Shown: positions 7,663-15,792, counted from the stretch's first letter. The stretch: 37,289 nucleotides of DNA from Actinomycetes bacterium (GCA_025964575.1 JAOPYO010000032.1:1-37289); one strand, 5' to 3'. Translations and numbers: made by a program. The notes: a model not told the origin generated them from the sequence alone.

Positions 7663-8568
7663 ATGAGCGCCGAGCAGCTGGGCTTCGAGGGGATGCCGCG
7701 GCGGTTGTACTCCTGTACACCGTCGCGGTTGAACAGCTGGTTGGACTGCCCGCGCCGTTACCGGATGACCTATCTGGACCGGCCTCAGCCGCAGAAGGGC
7801 CCGCCGTGGGCGCACAACAGCCTTGGCGTGAGCGTCCACAACGCACTGGCCGCCTGGTGGCGGCTCCCTGCGCGTCAGCGCACCGCGGAGATCGCCGGCA
7901 CGCTTTTGCTGCGCGGCTGGCTGACCGAGGGATTCCGGGACGCCGAGCAGTCCGCCGCCTGGCGGAGCCGCGCCCGCGACATGGTCGAGGGGTACGTCTC
8001 CGGTCTCGATCCCGGTGAGGAGCCGATGGGGGTCGAGCGGACCGTCGCCATGCGCACGGACTCCATCGCGTTCTCTGGGCGGATCGACCGGCTCGACGCC
8101 CGGCCGGGAGGTGAGACAGGTGCCGAGCTGGTGGTGGTCGACTACAAGACCGGACGGCGTGTGCTCACCGAAGACGACGCCCGCGCTTCGCTGGCGCTGG
8201 CCCTCTACGCGATCGCCTCGTCCCGGGTGCTGCGGCGGCCCTGCCGTCGGGTCGAGCTGCACCACCTGCCGACCGGTGACGTGGCCGTCTGGGAGCACAC
8301 CGAGGAGTCGTTGCTCCGCCATCTGAGGCGGGCCGAGCAGATCGCCGCCGAGGCTCAGGGCGCCGACGAGGCCTACAAGACCCGGCTCAACGTGCCCCGC
8401 CCCAGACAGTCCGAGCGGCCGGGCACAGCCGTCGACCACACGCCCTTCGACGAGGTCTTCCCACCGCGTCCGAGCAACCTGTGCGCCTGGTGCGACTTCT
8501 CGCGCCACTGTCCCGAAGGTCAGCAGGCCGCCGCCAGGAAAGAACCCTGGGCCGCCCTCGCCGAATGA
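7663..8568 (+). CDS. RecB-like PD-(D/E)XK nuclease with Fe-S cysteine set
   Basis: 301 residues. The nuclease core is GRIDRLD (D142) followed by VVVDYKTGRR (D160, K162), the RecB/Cas4-type active site. A single N-terminal Cys (C29 in SWLDCPRRY) plus CAWCDFSRHC (C274, C277, C283) gives the four-cysteine arrangement that binds 4Fe-4S in AddB and Cas4 nucleases. It should act on DNA ends in repair. There is no helicase domain or cas gene beside it. It closes the DUF6758-PHP-MBL cluster and converges on the oxygenase gene, with a palindromic repeat starting 3 nt after its stop codon. Confidence 0.9.
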   Translation: MSAEQLGFEGMPRRLYSCTPSRLNSWLDCPRRYRMTYLDRPQPQKGPPWAHNSLGVSVHNALAAWWRLPARQRTAEIAGTLLLRGWLTEGFRDAEQSAAWRSRARDMVEGYVSGLDPGEEPMGVERTVAMRTDSIAFSGRIDRLDARPGGETGAELVVVDYKTGRRVLTEDDARASLALALYAIASSRVLRRPCRRVELHHLPTGDVAVWEHTEESLLRHLRRAEQIAAEAQGADEAYKTRLNVPRPRQSERPGTAVDHTPFDEVFPPRPSNLCAWCDFSRHCPEGQQAAARKEPWAALAE

Positions 8569-8570
8569 AG

Positions 8571-8642
8571 GCCGTGATCTTTGCGTCGTGCCGGAGGCAC
8601 GCCGACAAGCTCCGCGTGCCGACACCGCTCCAAGATCACGGC
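8571..8642. repeat. Dispersed palindromic element, copy A
   Basis: Terminal inverted repeat GCCGTGATCTT / AAGATCACGGC (11 bp, perfect; 8571-8581 and 8632-8642) around a GC-rich core containing GTGCCGGAGGCAC. It fills the gap between two convergent stop codons and includes the stop of the oxygenase gene. A 72-bp relative with roughly 80% identity by eye lies at 29321-29392. Confidence 0.75.
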
Positions 8643-9553
8643 AGATGCTTTCCGGCGAGTTCTTTGCGGCGCGGCCAGCGGCGAGGGTCGCGGAGGCCGT
8701 ACAGGCCGCGGCTCAGGTCGTAGCCTTGGGCGTCGAGGCGCTCACGGGCCCGGCCGAGCATTTCCCGGGTGGGCTTCATGAAGGAATAGTCGTGCACGGC
8801 CTCCGGCAGTGAGTTCATCGCGAGCCGGAAGGACTTCAGCGCCGCCGTCACCGCGGGTTGCGGGACTTCGGGCAGCGTGCCGTACATCTCGCGGGCCCAA
8901 GCGGGCAGCGAGTAGTAGCAGAGGGCGCCGAACGGAAAGTACGCCGGCCTGCCCGCGGCGAGGAACCTCAGATTCTCCGGCAGCCTCGGCCAGAGCAGGA
9001 ACTTCACCGTCTCCACGGCCTCGTCGGTGGCGCGCAGCTGCGGGCGCATCTCCTGGAAGTAGACCTCCATCTCGGCGACGCTGCCAGGGATGTCTTCTTC
9101 GTGCAGCCCGACGTAGGTGCCGCTGTGCCGCTGCTCGGCCAGGTAGCGATCGGCCATCGCGTCGGTCATCGGCAGTCCGGAACGGCGGATCACCTCGAGA
9201 TAGGAGTAGACCTCTGCACAGTGCACCCACAGCATGAACTCCGGCTGGTCCAGCGGCTCGACCTTGCCGGTGTCGTGGTTGAGGATGCGCAGCTGCCGGT
9301 GGATCCCACGGACCCGGGCGCCGATCATGTCAGCCTCCTTGGGGCTGCCGAACGTCGAGATGCCGACGAAGTCCGCGGTCCGCTGCAGCCGGCCGAAGGG
9401 GTCCTGCTGGAAGTTGGAGTTCTGCCAGACGCCCCACATGGTCATGGGGTGCAGGGCCTGCAGCATGAGGCTGCGTACGCCTCCGACCCACATGGCCCGG
9501 TCGATGTGGACTCGCCAGGTCACGCTCTCGGGGGAATGAACTGTCGCCGACAT
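8636..9553 (-). CDS. Oxygenase MpaB / DUF2236 family protein
   Basis: The roughly 305-residue helical protein has the DUF2236 features: an N-terminal VGGVRSLMLQALHPMTMWG block, a central MLWVHCAEVYSYLEVIRR block with the conserved His, and the terminal FRxAMNSLPEAVHDY region. The family includes MpaB of mycophenolic acid biosynthesis and rubber oxygenase (Lcp), which bind haem and cleave C=C bonds; the substrate here is unknown. ATG 9551-9553 is preferred over GTG 9559 because AGAGG lies 7 nt before it. Transcribed alone, with a TetR-type palindrome about 70 nt upstream. Confidence 0.85.
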   Translation of the reverse strand: MSATVHSPESVTWRVHIDRAMWVGGVRSLMLQALHPMTMWGVWQNSNFQQDPFGRLQRTADFVGISTFGSPKEADMIGARVRGIHRQLRILNHDTGKVEPLDQPEFMLWVHCAEVYSYLEVIRRSGLPMTDAMADRYLAEQRHSGTYVGLHEEDIPGSVAEMEVYFQEMRPQLRATDEAVETVKFLLWPRLPENLRFLAAGRPAYFPFGALCYYSLPAWAREMYGTLPEVPQPAVTAALKSFRLAMNSLPEAVHDYSFMKPTREMLGRARERLDAQGYDLSRGLYGLRDPRRWPRRKELAGKHLP

Positions 9554-9624
9554 ACGCACACCTCTTCAATTCAGCCCTATGGCGGGGGTCCGCGCCCGGC
9601 CACCATGAGACAAACTCAAGTAAG

Positions 9625-9636
9625 TGTATCGTTACA
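9625..9636. promoter_or_regulatory. Operator-like palindrome upstream of the MpaB-type gene
   Basis: TGTATCGTTACA has palindromic outer arms (TGTA/TACA) with an imperfect centre, in the form of many TetR operators. Most of the remaining 9554-9815 gap is featureless GT-rich DNA. Confidence 0.3.
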
Positions 9637-9815
9637 TCCGACCCGCTCTCAGCCCAGCCACACACCGGGCCGAGCGCCTCCTGGAAGCGGCCGGCCCCTA
9701 GTGGTTCGTGGTTGGGCGGGTGTGGTCGGGTGGCGTTGTTGTGGCTGGTGGGAGGGTATGTGCCGGGTTTTGTCGGTGGGCTGGATCCACGGGACAGGGC
9801 TTAGCATGCGTCGGT

Positions 9816-10081
9816 ATGACGCTTACCGAGAGCTTTCACGCGTTCCGCATCGACATTCCCCAAGGTGACCTGGACGATCTGCACGAGCGCCTTGATCGCA
9901 CTCGGTGGCCCGACGAACTGCCCGGCGTGGGCTGGGCGTACGGCTCCCGCGCGACTACCTGAAGGAACTGGCGCGGTACTGGCGGCACGAGTACGACTGG
10001 CGCGCTGCGGAAGCCACGTTGAACGAGTGGCCGCAGTTCTCAACGCTCACACAGCAGGCCGGACATCGAGCGCGCCAGTGA
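9816..10081 (+). pseudogene. Epoxide hydrolase, N-terminal fragment with frameshift
   Basis: From ATG 9816 the first frame reads the epoxide hydrolase N-terminal domain ([20 protein letters not shown], then [15 protein letters not shown]). Near position 9943 one base is missing; the next frame continues the same domain ([32 protein letters not shown]) and then loses similarity and stops at 10079-10081. Roughly the last 300 residues, including the hydrolase catalytic domain, are absent. The gene is dead. Between it and 10163 a minus-strand stretch of coding-like codons (VLAGWAVSVTTRQSDAFALL) may be another remnant, not identified. Confidence 0.85.
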
Positions 10082-10163
10082 TGGGGATCAGCAGCGCGAA
10101 GGCGTCCGATTGCCGGGTCGTCACGGACACCGCCCAGCCCGCCAAGACGGCGATCTCGGCCTG

Positions 10164-11045
10164 TCAGTGAAAGATGGTGCGCTCCGCCTGGTTCCAAAGG
10201 TCGGTGAGCGCGCTCGCGGTGGTCTCCGGAGCGTCCCAGGCGGGAGAGTGCGCGGCGCCGGGGATCACGACCTTGCCGGCGTCGAGGCGGTCGGCCATCG
10301 CCGCCTGGACCCTGGGATCCCACGCGTCGTCGTTCTCTCCGTACAGCACCAGCAGCGGCAGGTCTGCGTCGTCCGCCACCTTGGCGAGCTCCTCGACCCG
10401 GTCCGGGCACGTCAGGAGCTCCCGCGCCATGCAGGCCAGCCCGGTCTCGCAGTTCCCCAGCGTGCGGATCCGCAGGAACTCGATGATCTCGGCGGGGGTG
10501 CCGTTCGCGACCGCGTCCGGGCCCAGCACGAGGTCCCAGATCTGCTCCATACCGAGCTGGGGCAGCGCGTCGATCAGGGCCTGTGCCCGAACCGCCGAGT
10601 TTCCGGTGATCCCGGCAGGGCCGGAGCTCATGAGGGTGTACGAGGCGACGCGGGACGCATCGGAGATGACGGCCTCCCTGGTGATCAGGCCACCGAAGGA
10701 GTGCCCGACCAGGTGAACCCGGTCCGGCCCCAGGAGGTCGAGCAACGCACTGATGTCGGCGCCAAGCGCCGCCCGGGTGTAACCGGAAGGGTCCGCGGCC
10801 GGGGCCGACTGGTGCTGGCCGCGCATGTCGATGGCGAGCACCCGGCGGCCTGCCCGGGCGAGGGTCAGCAGGATCCCGAGGTAGTCCTCTTTGCTGCCGC
10901 TGAAGCCCGGCACGAGGAGCGCGGGACAGCGTTCGGGTACGCCGGAACCCGGCAGCGCTTCGAGGGCGGCGAACTTCCCGCGGGAGGTCACGAGGTCCGT
11001 TCGGCGCACGCCGGGGGGCAGATTAAGAAAGCGGGGCGTACTCAC
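10164..11045 (-). CDS. Alpha/beta-fold hydrolase
   Basis: 293 residues from GTG 11043-11045 (VSTPRFLNLPPGVRR, the usual family N-terminus; a 12-residue longer start is possible). Nucleophile S116 lies in VGHSFGGL, the oxyanion region is VPGFSGSKEDY, the acid is probably in LYGENDDAWDP and the His in GAAHSPAWD near the end. The set is a complete catalytic triad of a soluble cytoplasmic hydrolase; substrate not predictable. It is divergent from the glycerophosphodiesterase gene, sharing a roughly 146-bp upstream region. Confidence 0.85.
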   Translation of the reverse strand: MSTPRFLNLPPGVRRTDLVTSRGKFAALEALPGSGVPERCPALLVPGFSGSKEDYLGILLTLARAGRRVLAIDMRGQHQSAPAADPSGYTRAALGADISALLDLLGPDRVHLVGHSFGGLITREAVISDASRVASYTLMSSGPAGITGNSAVRAQALIDALPQLGMEQIWDLVLGPDAVANGTPAEIIEFLRIRTLGNCETGLACMARELLTCPDRVEELAKVADDADLPLLVLYGENDDAWDPRVQAAMADRLDAGKVVIPGAAHSPAWDAPETTASALTDLWNQAERTIFH

Positions 11046-11191
11046 AGGGCTCAACCATACCGAATATGTAGCGGAAGACACCGGCGAAGGATTTTTGCTG
11101 GTAACTGGGGGGATGACGTCTACCGGAATTCACCGGCTCTTTGGTGTGTGCCTCCTGACTCAACGCCGGCCAGGACCGTAACGTTCCTGTT

Positions 11192-11911
11192 GTGGATCTT
11201 TCCGCTGTGCGTGCGATTTCCGCCCACCGTAGGGACACGGCCGACCCGGAGGTGCTCGAGGCCGCGGTGACCTCGGGTGCCGAGTATGCCGAGATCGACA
11301 TCCGGCGGACCGCGGATGGTGAACTCGTCGTCCACCACGACGACCGGGTGGCGGGCCTACGGCTGGCCAGCAGCACCTACCGTCAGCTCTGTGCGGCGGC
11401 CGGCCACCAGGTGCTGCGAGTGCGTGAGGCGCTGGAAGTCCTGGCCGGGCGGGTCAAGGGGCATCTCGATCTCAAGGAGCCGGGCACCGAGCACGAGGTG
11501 GTCGCGCTCGCGCTGGATCTCCTGGGGCCGCAGAACTTCGTGGTCACCACGGATGACGCGGCCTCGATCGCCGCGGTCAAGAGGACCTTCCCCCGGGTGC
11601 TCACGGCGCTCTCCGTGAGCCGCTACCTGCCGCAGCCGGGCACGGCCCGGGACTTCTTCCCGGTGGACCGGATCCGGGCGTGCGGCGCCGACTGGGTCGC
11701 GGTCCACCATCGTCTGGCCAGGCTCGGCGTGCTGCGTCAGTGTGCCCGTGAGGACATTCCGGCCATGGTCTGGACCGTCAACCACGAGCCGCTGATGCGC
11801 CGCTTCCTCGCCGATGACCGGGTATCGGTGCTGATCACAGATCACCCCATGCACGCCGTACGGCTCCGTGAGGGCCTGGACCTGCGCGCAGCCGCACGGC
11901 GCCAGACCTAG
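11192..11911 (+). CDS. Glycerophosphodiester phosphodiesterase
   Basis: 239 residues from GTG. The TIM-barrel GDPD signature is present: AHRRDT (H12, R13), EIDIRRTADGELVVHHDD (E34, D36, H49), the HLDLKEP strand and the terminal AMVWTVN...VSVLITDHP strands. It hydrolyses glycerophosphodiesters to glycerol-3-phosphate and an alcohol, for phospholipid turnover. The usual GxxxxPENT segment after HRG is replaced by DTADPEVL. No signal peptide is seen, so it is likely cytoplasmic. It converges on the helicase gene. Confidence 0.85.
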   Translation: MDLSAVRAISAHRRDTADPEVLEAAVTSGAEYAEIDIRRTADGELVVHHDDRVAGLRLASSTYRQLCAAAGHQVLRVREALEVLAGRVKGHLDLKEPGTEHEVVALALDLLGPQNFVVTTDDAASIAAVKRTFPRVLTALSVSRYLPQPGTARDFFPVDRIRACGADWVAVHHRLARLGVLRQCAREDIPAMVWTVNHEPLMRRFLADDRVSVLITDHPMHAVRLREGLDLRAAARRQT

Positions 11912-12162
11912 GGTGGGGTCGGTCAGCCGGAGATGCTGGGCCTGCCGTTCTCGATATGACCGGCCAGGCGGCGAGGGCCAGCATCCGCTGCTGTTCGTCG
12001 GGGCGGCCCTGGCCAGCGCCCCAGGCTGAGATGGTCGCCCTGCAGCGCCTTACGGGCGACCTGTCAGCGTGATCGCGTTGCGGTCACTGAAGCCGCGTAC
12101 GCCGCGGGGCGTGCCGACGTAGTGGTCGAGACGCCCCGGTTAATGGGTCGAGAATCCCTGCC
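11912..12162. other. Gene-poor stretch with short coding-like fragments
   Basis: About 250 nt without a gene between two convergent genes. The minus strand reads short high-GC3 pieces in different frames (RLDHYVGTPRGVRGFSDRN ending at a stop; RPDEQQRMLALAAWPVI), suggesting a decayed gene. I cannot name a family. Confidence 0.3.
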
Positions 12163-12202
12163 GTGACCTTGCAGTTGGTATTGACACCAACCGCAAGATC
12201 AC
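12163..12202. repeat. Dispersed palindromic element, copy E
   Basis: GTGACCTTGCAGTTGGT (12163-12179) and ACCAACCGCAAGATCAC (12186-12202) pair at 15 of 17 positions with a 6-nt loop. It lies between convergent stop codons (glycerophosphodiesterase and helicase) and shares the TGATC...GCA...GATCA plan of copies C and D. Likely a bidirectional terminator. Confidence 0.65.
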
Positions 12203-12209
12203 CGTGGGG

Positions 12210-13799
12210 CTATGTGTTGGCGGAGGTCTCGTCACCGCTCGGCGTGATCCCGCCGCCGGTGGTGGAGCCACCACGGGTGCGGCGGCGACGTGGCCGCCGC
12301 GGTGCCTCGCCGCCATGGCCATGTGCCGCCACGCTCACGGGGTCGGTCGTGGTGTCCGGACCCGCGTCCGTCGCGATCTGAACGGCCTGAGCGGCGTCAG
12401 CGGTCTCGACCGGCTGGCCGTTCCGGGTGCGGGTACGGCCGCGGTTGCGCTGGCGAGGCTGCCGGGGCCGTTCCTCGTGTGCGCTCTCGCGTCTGCCGTC
12501 CCGGGAGTCCGCACGCTTGCCATCCCGTGTGGGACCGCCGCCGCTCGAGCGGTTGCGGCCGGTCTCGCCGATGTCCTCGAGCTCTTCGGCGGCCAGCCCG
12601 GCACGCTCTTGCATCGCCTTGGGCAGGGAGCCCGTCACACCCGCCGGGATGTCCATCGCGATGTAGAGGTTCTCCGAGGTGGAGTACATCTCCTCGGGAA
12701 CCGGGAAGGACAGGTCGAGCGCGGTGTTGATCAGCTTCCAGCGCTGTAGGTCCCGCCAGTCGACCAGGGTGACGGCGATGCCTTCCTTGCCGGCTCGGCC
12801 GGTGCGGCCGAACCGGTGCACGTAGGCCTTGTCGTCCTCCGGGCACTCGTAGTTGACGACGTGCGTGACGTCGTCGACGTCGAGGCCCCTGGCCGCCACG
12901 TCGGTGGCGATCAGGACGTCGATCTTGCCTGTACGGAAGGCTCGCAGAGCCCGCTCACGCTGGCCCTGGCCGAGGTCTCCGTGGACCGCCGCGGAGGCGA
13001 AGCCGCGCTTGGCGAGATCCTCGGCGACCCGGTCGCAGGCCCGCTTGGTCTGGCAGAACACCATGGTCAGACCGCGGCCCCGAGCCTGCAGAATGCGGGC
13101 CAGCACCTCCGGCTTGTCCATCTGGTGGGCCTGCCACACATGCTGGACGACCTGCGGGGTGGCGTCCGACTCGGCGTGGGCCTCGGCCCGCACGTTGGTC
13201 GGCTGGGACAGGTAGCGCCGGGACAGCGCCATGATCTCGCCCGGCATGGTCGCGGAGAACAGCATGGTCTGCCGCTTGGCCGGGACCAGCTGAATGATCC
13301 GCTCGATGTCGGGCAGAAAGCCCAGGTCGAGCATCCGGTCGGCCTCGTCGAGCACGAGTGCCTGGACCTCGGACAGGTCGAGGTACTTCTGCTTGACCAG
13401 GTCGAGCATCCGGCCCGGGGTGCCGACCACGATGTCGACCCCCTTCCTGAGGGCGTCGATCTGAGGTTCGTAGGCCCGTCCGCCGTATACCGACAGCACC
13501 CGGCTGCCGAGCTTGCCGCCGGCCAACACGAGGTCATCGGTGACCTGGATCGCCAGCTCGCGCGTCGGCACGACCACGAGGGCCTGGGGGAGTTTGTTGC
13601 CCTGCCGCACGCGCTGCAGCAGTGGGATGCCGAAGGCGAAGGTCTTGCCGGTGCCCGTACGGGCCTGGCCGACCATGTCCTGCCCGTTGAGCGCGATGGG
13701 CAGAGCAAGCGCCTGGATGGGAAATGCGTCCACGATGCCCTCGGATTCGAGGGCATCGACTATCTCGGGGATAACCCCAAGTTCACGAAACGTAGTCAG
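12210..13799 (-). CDS. DEAD-box RNA helicase (RhlE-like) with basic tail, apparent CTG start
   Basis: About 529 residues with all helicase motifs in order: Q motif FPIQ, ARTGTGKT, PTREL, TPGR, VLDEADRMLD, SAT, then RGLDVDDVTHVVNY and HRFGRTGRAG. A C-terminal tail (about 400-529) is Arg/Gly/Pro-rich and probably binds RNA; it carries no known domain. Family members begin (V/M)TTFRELG. Here the matching codon is CTG (13797-13799), with a perfect GGAGG 9 nt upstream; ATG 13883 and GTG 13853 are in frame but lie upstream of that ribosome site. The neighbourhood (helicase, DUF3107, TetR, with MoeZ further along) recalls the mycobacterial rhlE-Rv3208-moeZ region. Confidence 0.9.
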   Translation of the reverse strand: MTTFRELGVIPEIVDALESEGIVDAFPIQALALPIALNGQDMVGQARTGTGKTFAFGIPLLQRVRQGNKLPQALVVVPTRELAIQVTDDLVLAGGKLGSRVLSVYGGRAYEPQIDALRKGVDIVVGTPGRMLDLVKQKYLDLSEVQALVLDEADRMLDLGFLPDIERIIQLVPAKRQTMLFSATMPGEIMALSRRYLSQPTNVRAEAHAESDATPQVVQHVWQAHQMDKPEVLARILQARGRGLTMVFCQTKRACDRVAEDLAKRGFASAAVHGDLGQGQRERALRAFRTGKIDVLIATDVAARGLDVDDVTHVVNYECPEDDKAYVHRFGRTGRAGKEGIAVTLVDWRDLQRWKLINTALDLSFPVPEEMYSTSENLYIAMDIPAGVTGSLPKAMQERAGLAAEELEDIGETGRNRSSGGGPTRDGKRADSRDGRRESAHEERPRQPRQRNRGRTRTRNGQPVETADAAQAVQIATDAGPDTTTDPVSVAAHGHGGEAPRRPRRRRTRGGSTTGGGITPSGDETSANT

Positions 13800-14136
13800 G
13801 GCGTTCAGCCTCCATAGTGCGGGGTCAGACCTCCCTCGTCGTGCCTTCGGCACTGTGCGGCGCTGCGGCGCGCCGTGGGGCACACCATCGTTGCGGCACC
13901 TACGACCGGTGGGGCGAGTATCCGCCTACCGGCCGTCACTGCGGCCGCGCGCTCGCGCGAGAGGGACCAGCCGTCAATCATTGCTCGGTGACCGCCGATA
14001 GGGGTCAACGCATCTGCCATGAGCAACTGCGCGCGGTCACACTCCGCGACGCAGTGTACCGGTGGTTGGCCAATTACGCCATTAGCAGATCTTCCAGAAG
14101 AACACCCGCCCGTTCTCTGATATTCCCAAGACATGC
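13800..14136. promoter_or_regulatory. Long upstream region of the helicase gene
   Basis: About 340 nt without a gene. It holds the GGAGG ribosome site (13809-13813) and a small GTGCC-GGCAC hairpin near 13840. A TACACT hexamer on the minus strand near 14055-14060 could be a -10 box, which would give a leader of about 250 nt. No coding signal seen. Confidence 0.35.
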
Positions 14137-14170
14137 GGAGACCCCCGCCACGGGGGGAGCGGGGGTCTCC
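14137..14170. terminator. Strong hairpin downstream of glsB-type gene
   Basis: Perfect 12-bp arms GGAGACCCCCGC (14137-14148) and GCGGGGGTCTCC (14159-14170), loop 10 nt. It lies 25 nt beyond the stop of the minus-strand stress membrane protein. Confidence 0.75.
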
Positions 14171-14194
14171 AGCCAGAGCGTCAGTACGCGCGGC

Positions 14195-14470
14195 TCAGCG
14201 CGTACGTCCGCGGGCCCACCAACCGCCGCGGCCCCCCTGAGCGCCGGTGAGGAGCGCGACGCCGATGGCGGCGATGATGACGGCGAAGATGAACGCGATC
14301 ACCGTTCCGGCACCCAGCGCGTTGGCGATGACGCCGCCGAGGATGGCCCCGGCCACGCCGACGAGGATCGTCAGCACGATGCCGATGGGGTTACGGCCAG
14401 GCACGAGCAGCCTGGCCAGGACGCCGACGACGGCGCCGACAAGGATGAACCAGAGAATGGTCGTTGCCAT
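14195..14470 (-). CDS. GlsB/YeaQ/YmgE family stress-response membrane protein
   Basis: 91 residues, starting at ATG with GGGAGG 9 nt upstream. Three hydrophobic segments carry the typical glycine-rich pattern (WFILVGAVVGVLARLLVPG, ILVGVAGAILGGVIANALG, VIAFIFAVIIAAIGVALL). Members are small inner-membrane proteins induced by general stress; biochemical role unknown. Regulation is visible: a sigma-B-like promoter (GTTTAG-N12-GGGCAT) and a hairpin that pairs with the ribosome site. It interrupts the usual helicase-DUF3107 neighbourhood and has its own promoter and terminator, so it is probably a separate transcription unit. Confidence 0.88.
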   Translation of the reverse strand: MATTILWFILVGAVVGVLARLLVPGRNPIGIVLTILVGVAGAILGGVIANALGAGTVIAFIFAVIIAAIGVALLTGAQGGRGGWWARGRTR

Positions 14471-14480
14471 GTGAATGCAC

Positions 14481-14499
14481 CTCCCGAGAATGTCGGGAG
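14481..14499 (-). promoter_or_regulatory. Hairpin masking the glsB ribosome-binding site
   Basis: Perfect 7-bp stem CTCCCGA / TCGGGAG with a 5-nt loop. On the transcript the 3' arm contains most of the GGGAGG ribosome site (14480-14485), so the folded leader would hide it. Confidence 0.5.
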
Positions 14500-14504
14500 G
14501 GGAT

Positions 14505-14528
14505 ATGCCCCGCGGGCACGGACTAAAC
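14505..14528 (-). promoter_or_regulatory. Sigma-B-like promoter of the glsB-type gene
   Basis: On the minus strand GTTTAG (14523-14528), 12 nt, GGGCAT (14505-14510). This is close to the general-stress sigma-B consensus GTTTAA-N12-15-GGGTAT. The start codon lies about 35 nt downstream. Confidence 0.5.
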
Positions 14529-14556
14529 AAACCCCAGCTCGCCGGCTGGGAAATTC

Positions 14557-14784
14557 TCAGAACGTGCCGAATCCGACCTGCCGGGCGTCGTCTTCGGCGA
14601 TCTCCAGATAGCCCACGTGAGCAGCTGGGACCACGACCCGGCCGCCGCGCTCGTCGGTCAGGACGAACACTCCGTTTTCGGTCTGGAATGCCTCGATCAG
14701 TGACCGTTCGATCTCTTCGGCCGACAGTGTCGTCTCGACGACGACCTCCTTGGCCACCGACTGGACTCCTATGCGAACCTGCAC
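14557..14784 (-). CDS. DUF3107 family protein
   Basis: 75 residues from GTG 14782-14784 with AAGGGG upstream. It matches the actinobacterial DUF3107 family (mycobacterial Rv3208A/TB9.4): VRIGVQSVAKEVVVETTLSA, a helical stretch, then GRVVVPAAHVGYLEIAEDD and the terminal VGFGTF. Function unknown. It follows the TetR gene with a 14-nt gap, as in mycobacteria where the TetR gene Rv3208 precedes it, so the pair is probably co-transcribed. Confidence 0.88.
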   Translation of the reverse strand: MQVRIGVQSVAKEVVVETTLSAEEIERSLIEAFQTENGVFVLTDERGGRVVVPAAHVGYLEIAEDDARQVGFGTF

Positions 14785-14798
14785 GTGTTCCCCTTGGC

Positions 14799-15449
14799 TC
14801 AGCTGCCTGTTGAGGTGGTTCCGGTCGACTCGGTGATGCGGGGAAAACCGCTGATGCCGCGCCAGGCAAGCCTGGCGATGAGCTTCTCGGCGGTGTCCTT
14901 CGGGATGGCCCGCTGCTGGGAGAGCCAGTAGCGGGCGCTGACCTCCGCCATGCCGACCAGACCCATGCCGAGCAGATGTGCCTCGTCGCTGGAGGCGTCG
15001 GTGTCCTCTTGGATGACCAGGCTGATCATTTCGGCGCACTGCTGAAGGGCGCGTTCCACTCGGGCCCGTACGGGGGCGACGTTGCGCAGATCCGACTCGA
15101 ACACCAGCCGGAACGCCTCACCCTCGCCTGAGACGAAGTCGTAGAACGCCTGCATCGTCGCCGCCACCCGGGATTTGTTCTCCGGGGTCGAGGCCAGCGC
15201 GTCGCGCACCGTGGTCACCAGGATTTCGGCGTGTTCGTCCAGCAGAGCGAGATAGAGCTCGAGCTTGCCAGGGAAGTGCTGATACAGCACAGGCTTGCTG
15301 ACCCCGGCGCGTTCGGCGATCTCGTCCATCGCGGCCGCGTGGTAGCCCTGAGCGACGAACACCTCCTGGGCGGCGCCGAGCAGCTGTCGACGGCGGGCCA
15401 TACGTGGCAGTCGTGTGCCACGAGGGCGCGCGTCCGGGATCGCCGTCAC
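14799..15449 (-). CDS. TetR/AcrR-family transcriptional regulator (Rv3208-like)
   Basis: 216 residues, GTG start with GGAGAG 4 nt upstream. The N-terminal helix-turn-helix spans about 18-65 (QLLGAAQEVFVAQGYHAAAM, DEIAERAGVSKPVLYQHFPG). The helical ligand-binding part has LVFESDLRNVAPVRARVERA and ends RLAWRGISGFPRI. Position beside DUF3107 and a helicase matches Rv3208. The ligand is unknown. There is a disordered Thr/Ser-rich C-terminus. Confidence 0.9.
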   Translation of the reverse strand: MTAIPDARPRGTRLPRMARRRQLLGAAQEVFVAQGYHAAAMDEIAERAGVSKPVLYQHFPGKLELYLALLDEHAEILVTTVRDALASTPENKSRVAATMQAFYDFVSGEGEAFRLVFESDLRNVAPVRARVERALQQCAEMISLVIQEDTDASSDEAHLLGMGLVGMAEVSARYWLSQQRAIPKDTAEKLIARLAWRGISGFPRITESTGTTSTGS

Positions 15450-15546
15450 CGCACTCTCCGATCACCATGTCGTGCGACGAAGGTGACGTCGCGGGAAGTT
15501 CAATTCCATCATCCTACGCGCCGGTAACCTCGCGGGTCACTAACAA

Positions 15547-15780
15547 TCAGCGGTAGTCGTCATCGTCGATCTCGACAATACGGCTCTGATCGGCCACATC
15601 TGCCTCGTCCGCATCGAAGGGAATCCGGTCGGGCCAGATGGGATCCACCTCCTCGCGGACCGGCGTGTGCTGTTCGACGGCGTCCGCATCGGGTGTCTCC
15701 AAGTCGACCTCGGTGTCACCCTCCAAACCGACCTCCGAGTCGGTCTCCAGACCTGGCTCAACACCGTTCGGCTCGCTCAT
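15547..15780 (-). CDS. Small acidic protein of unknown function
   Basis: 77 residues with GGGGGA before the ATG. About a third of the residues are Asp or Glu, with a central VREEVDPIWPDRIPFDADEA stretch and an acidic end (IVEIDDDDYR). No hydrophobic segment, probably largely disordered. It starts 12 nt after the stop of the flavin oxidoreductase gene on the same strand, so it is the second gene of that operon. It recalls small acidic actinobacterial proteins of the DUF5709 type, but I am not sure. Confidence 0.7.
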   Translation of the reverse strand: MSEPNGVEPGLETDSEVGLEGDTEVDLETPDADAVEQHTPVREEVDPIWPDRIPFDADEADVADQSRIVEIDDDDYR

Positions 15781-15792
15781 GGGTAGTCCCCC

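Noticed and set aside
7663..8568. Cas4 of a CRISPR system
   Set aside because: The Fe-S nuclease signature is shared by general repair nucleases; no repeat-spacer array or other cas gene was seen in the window.
6916..8625. Long minus-strand frame across the MBL and nuclease genes
   Set aside because: Shadow of two clearly recognisable plus-strand genes.
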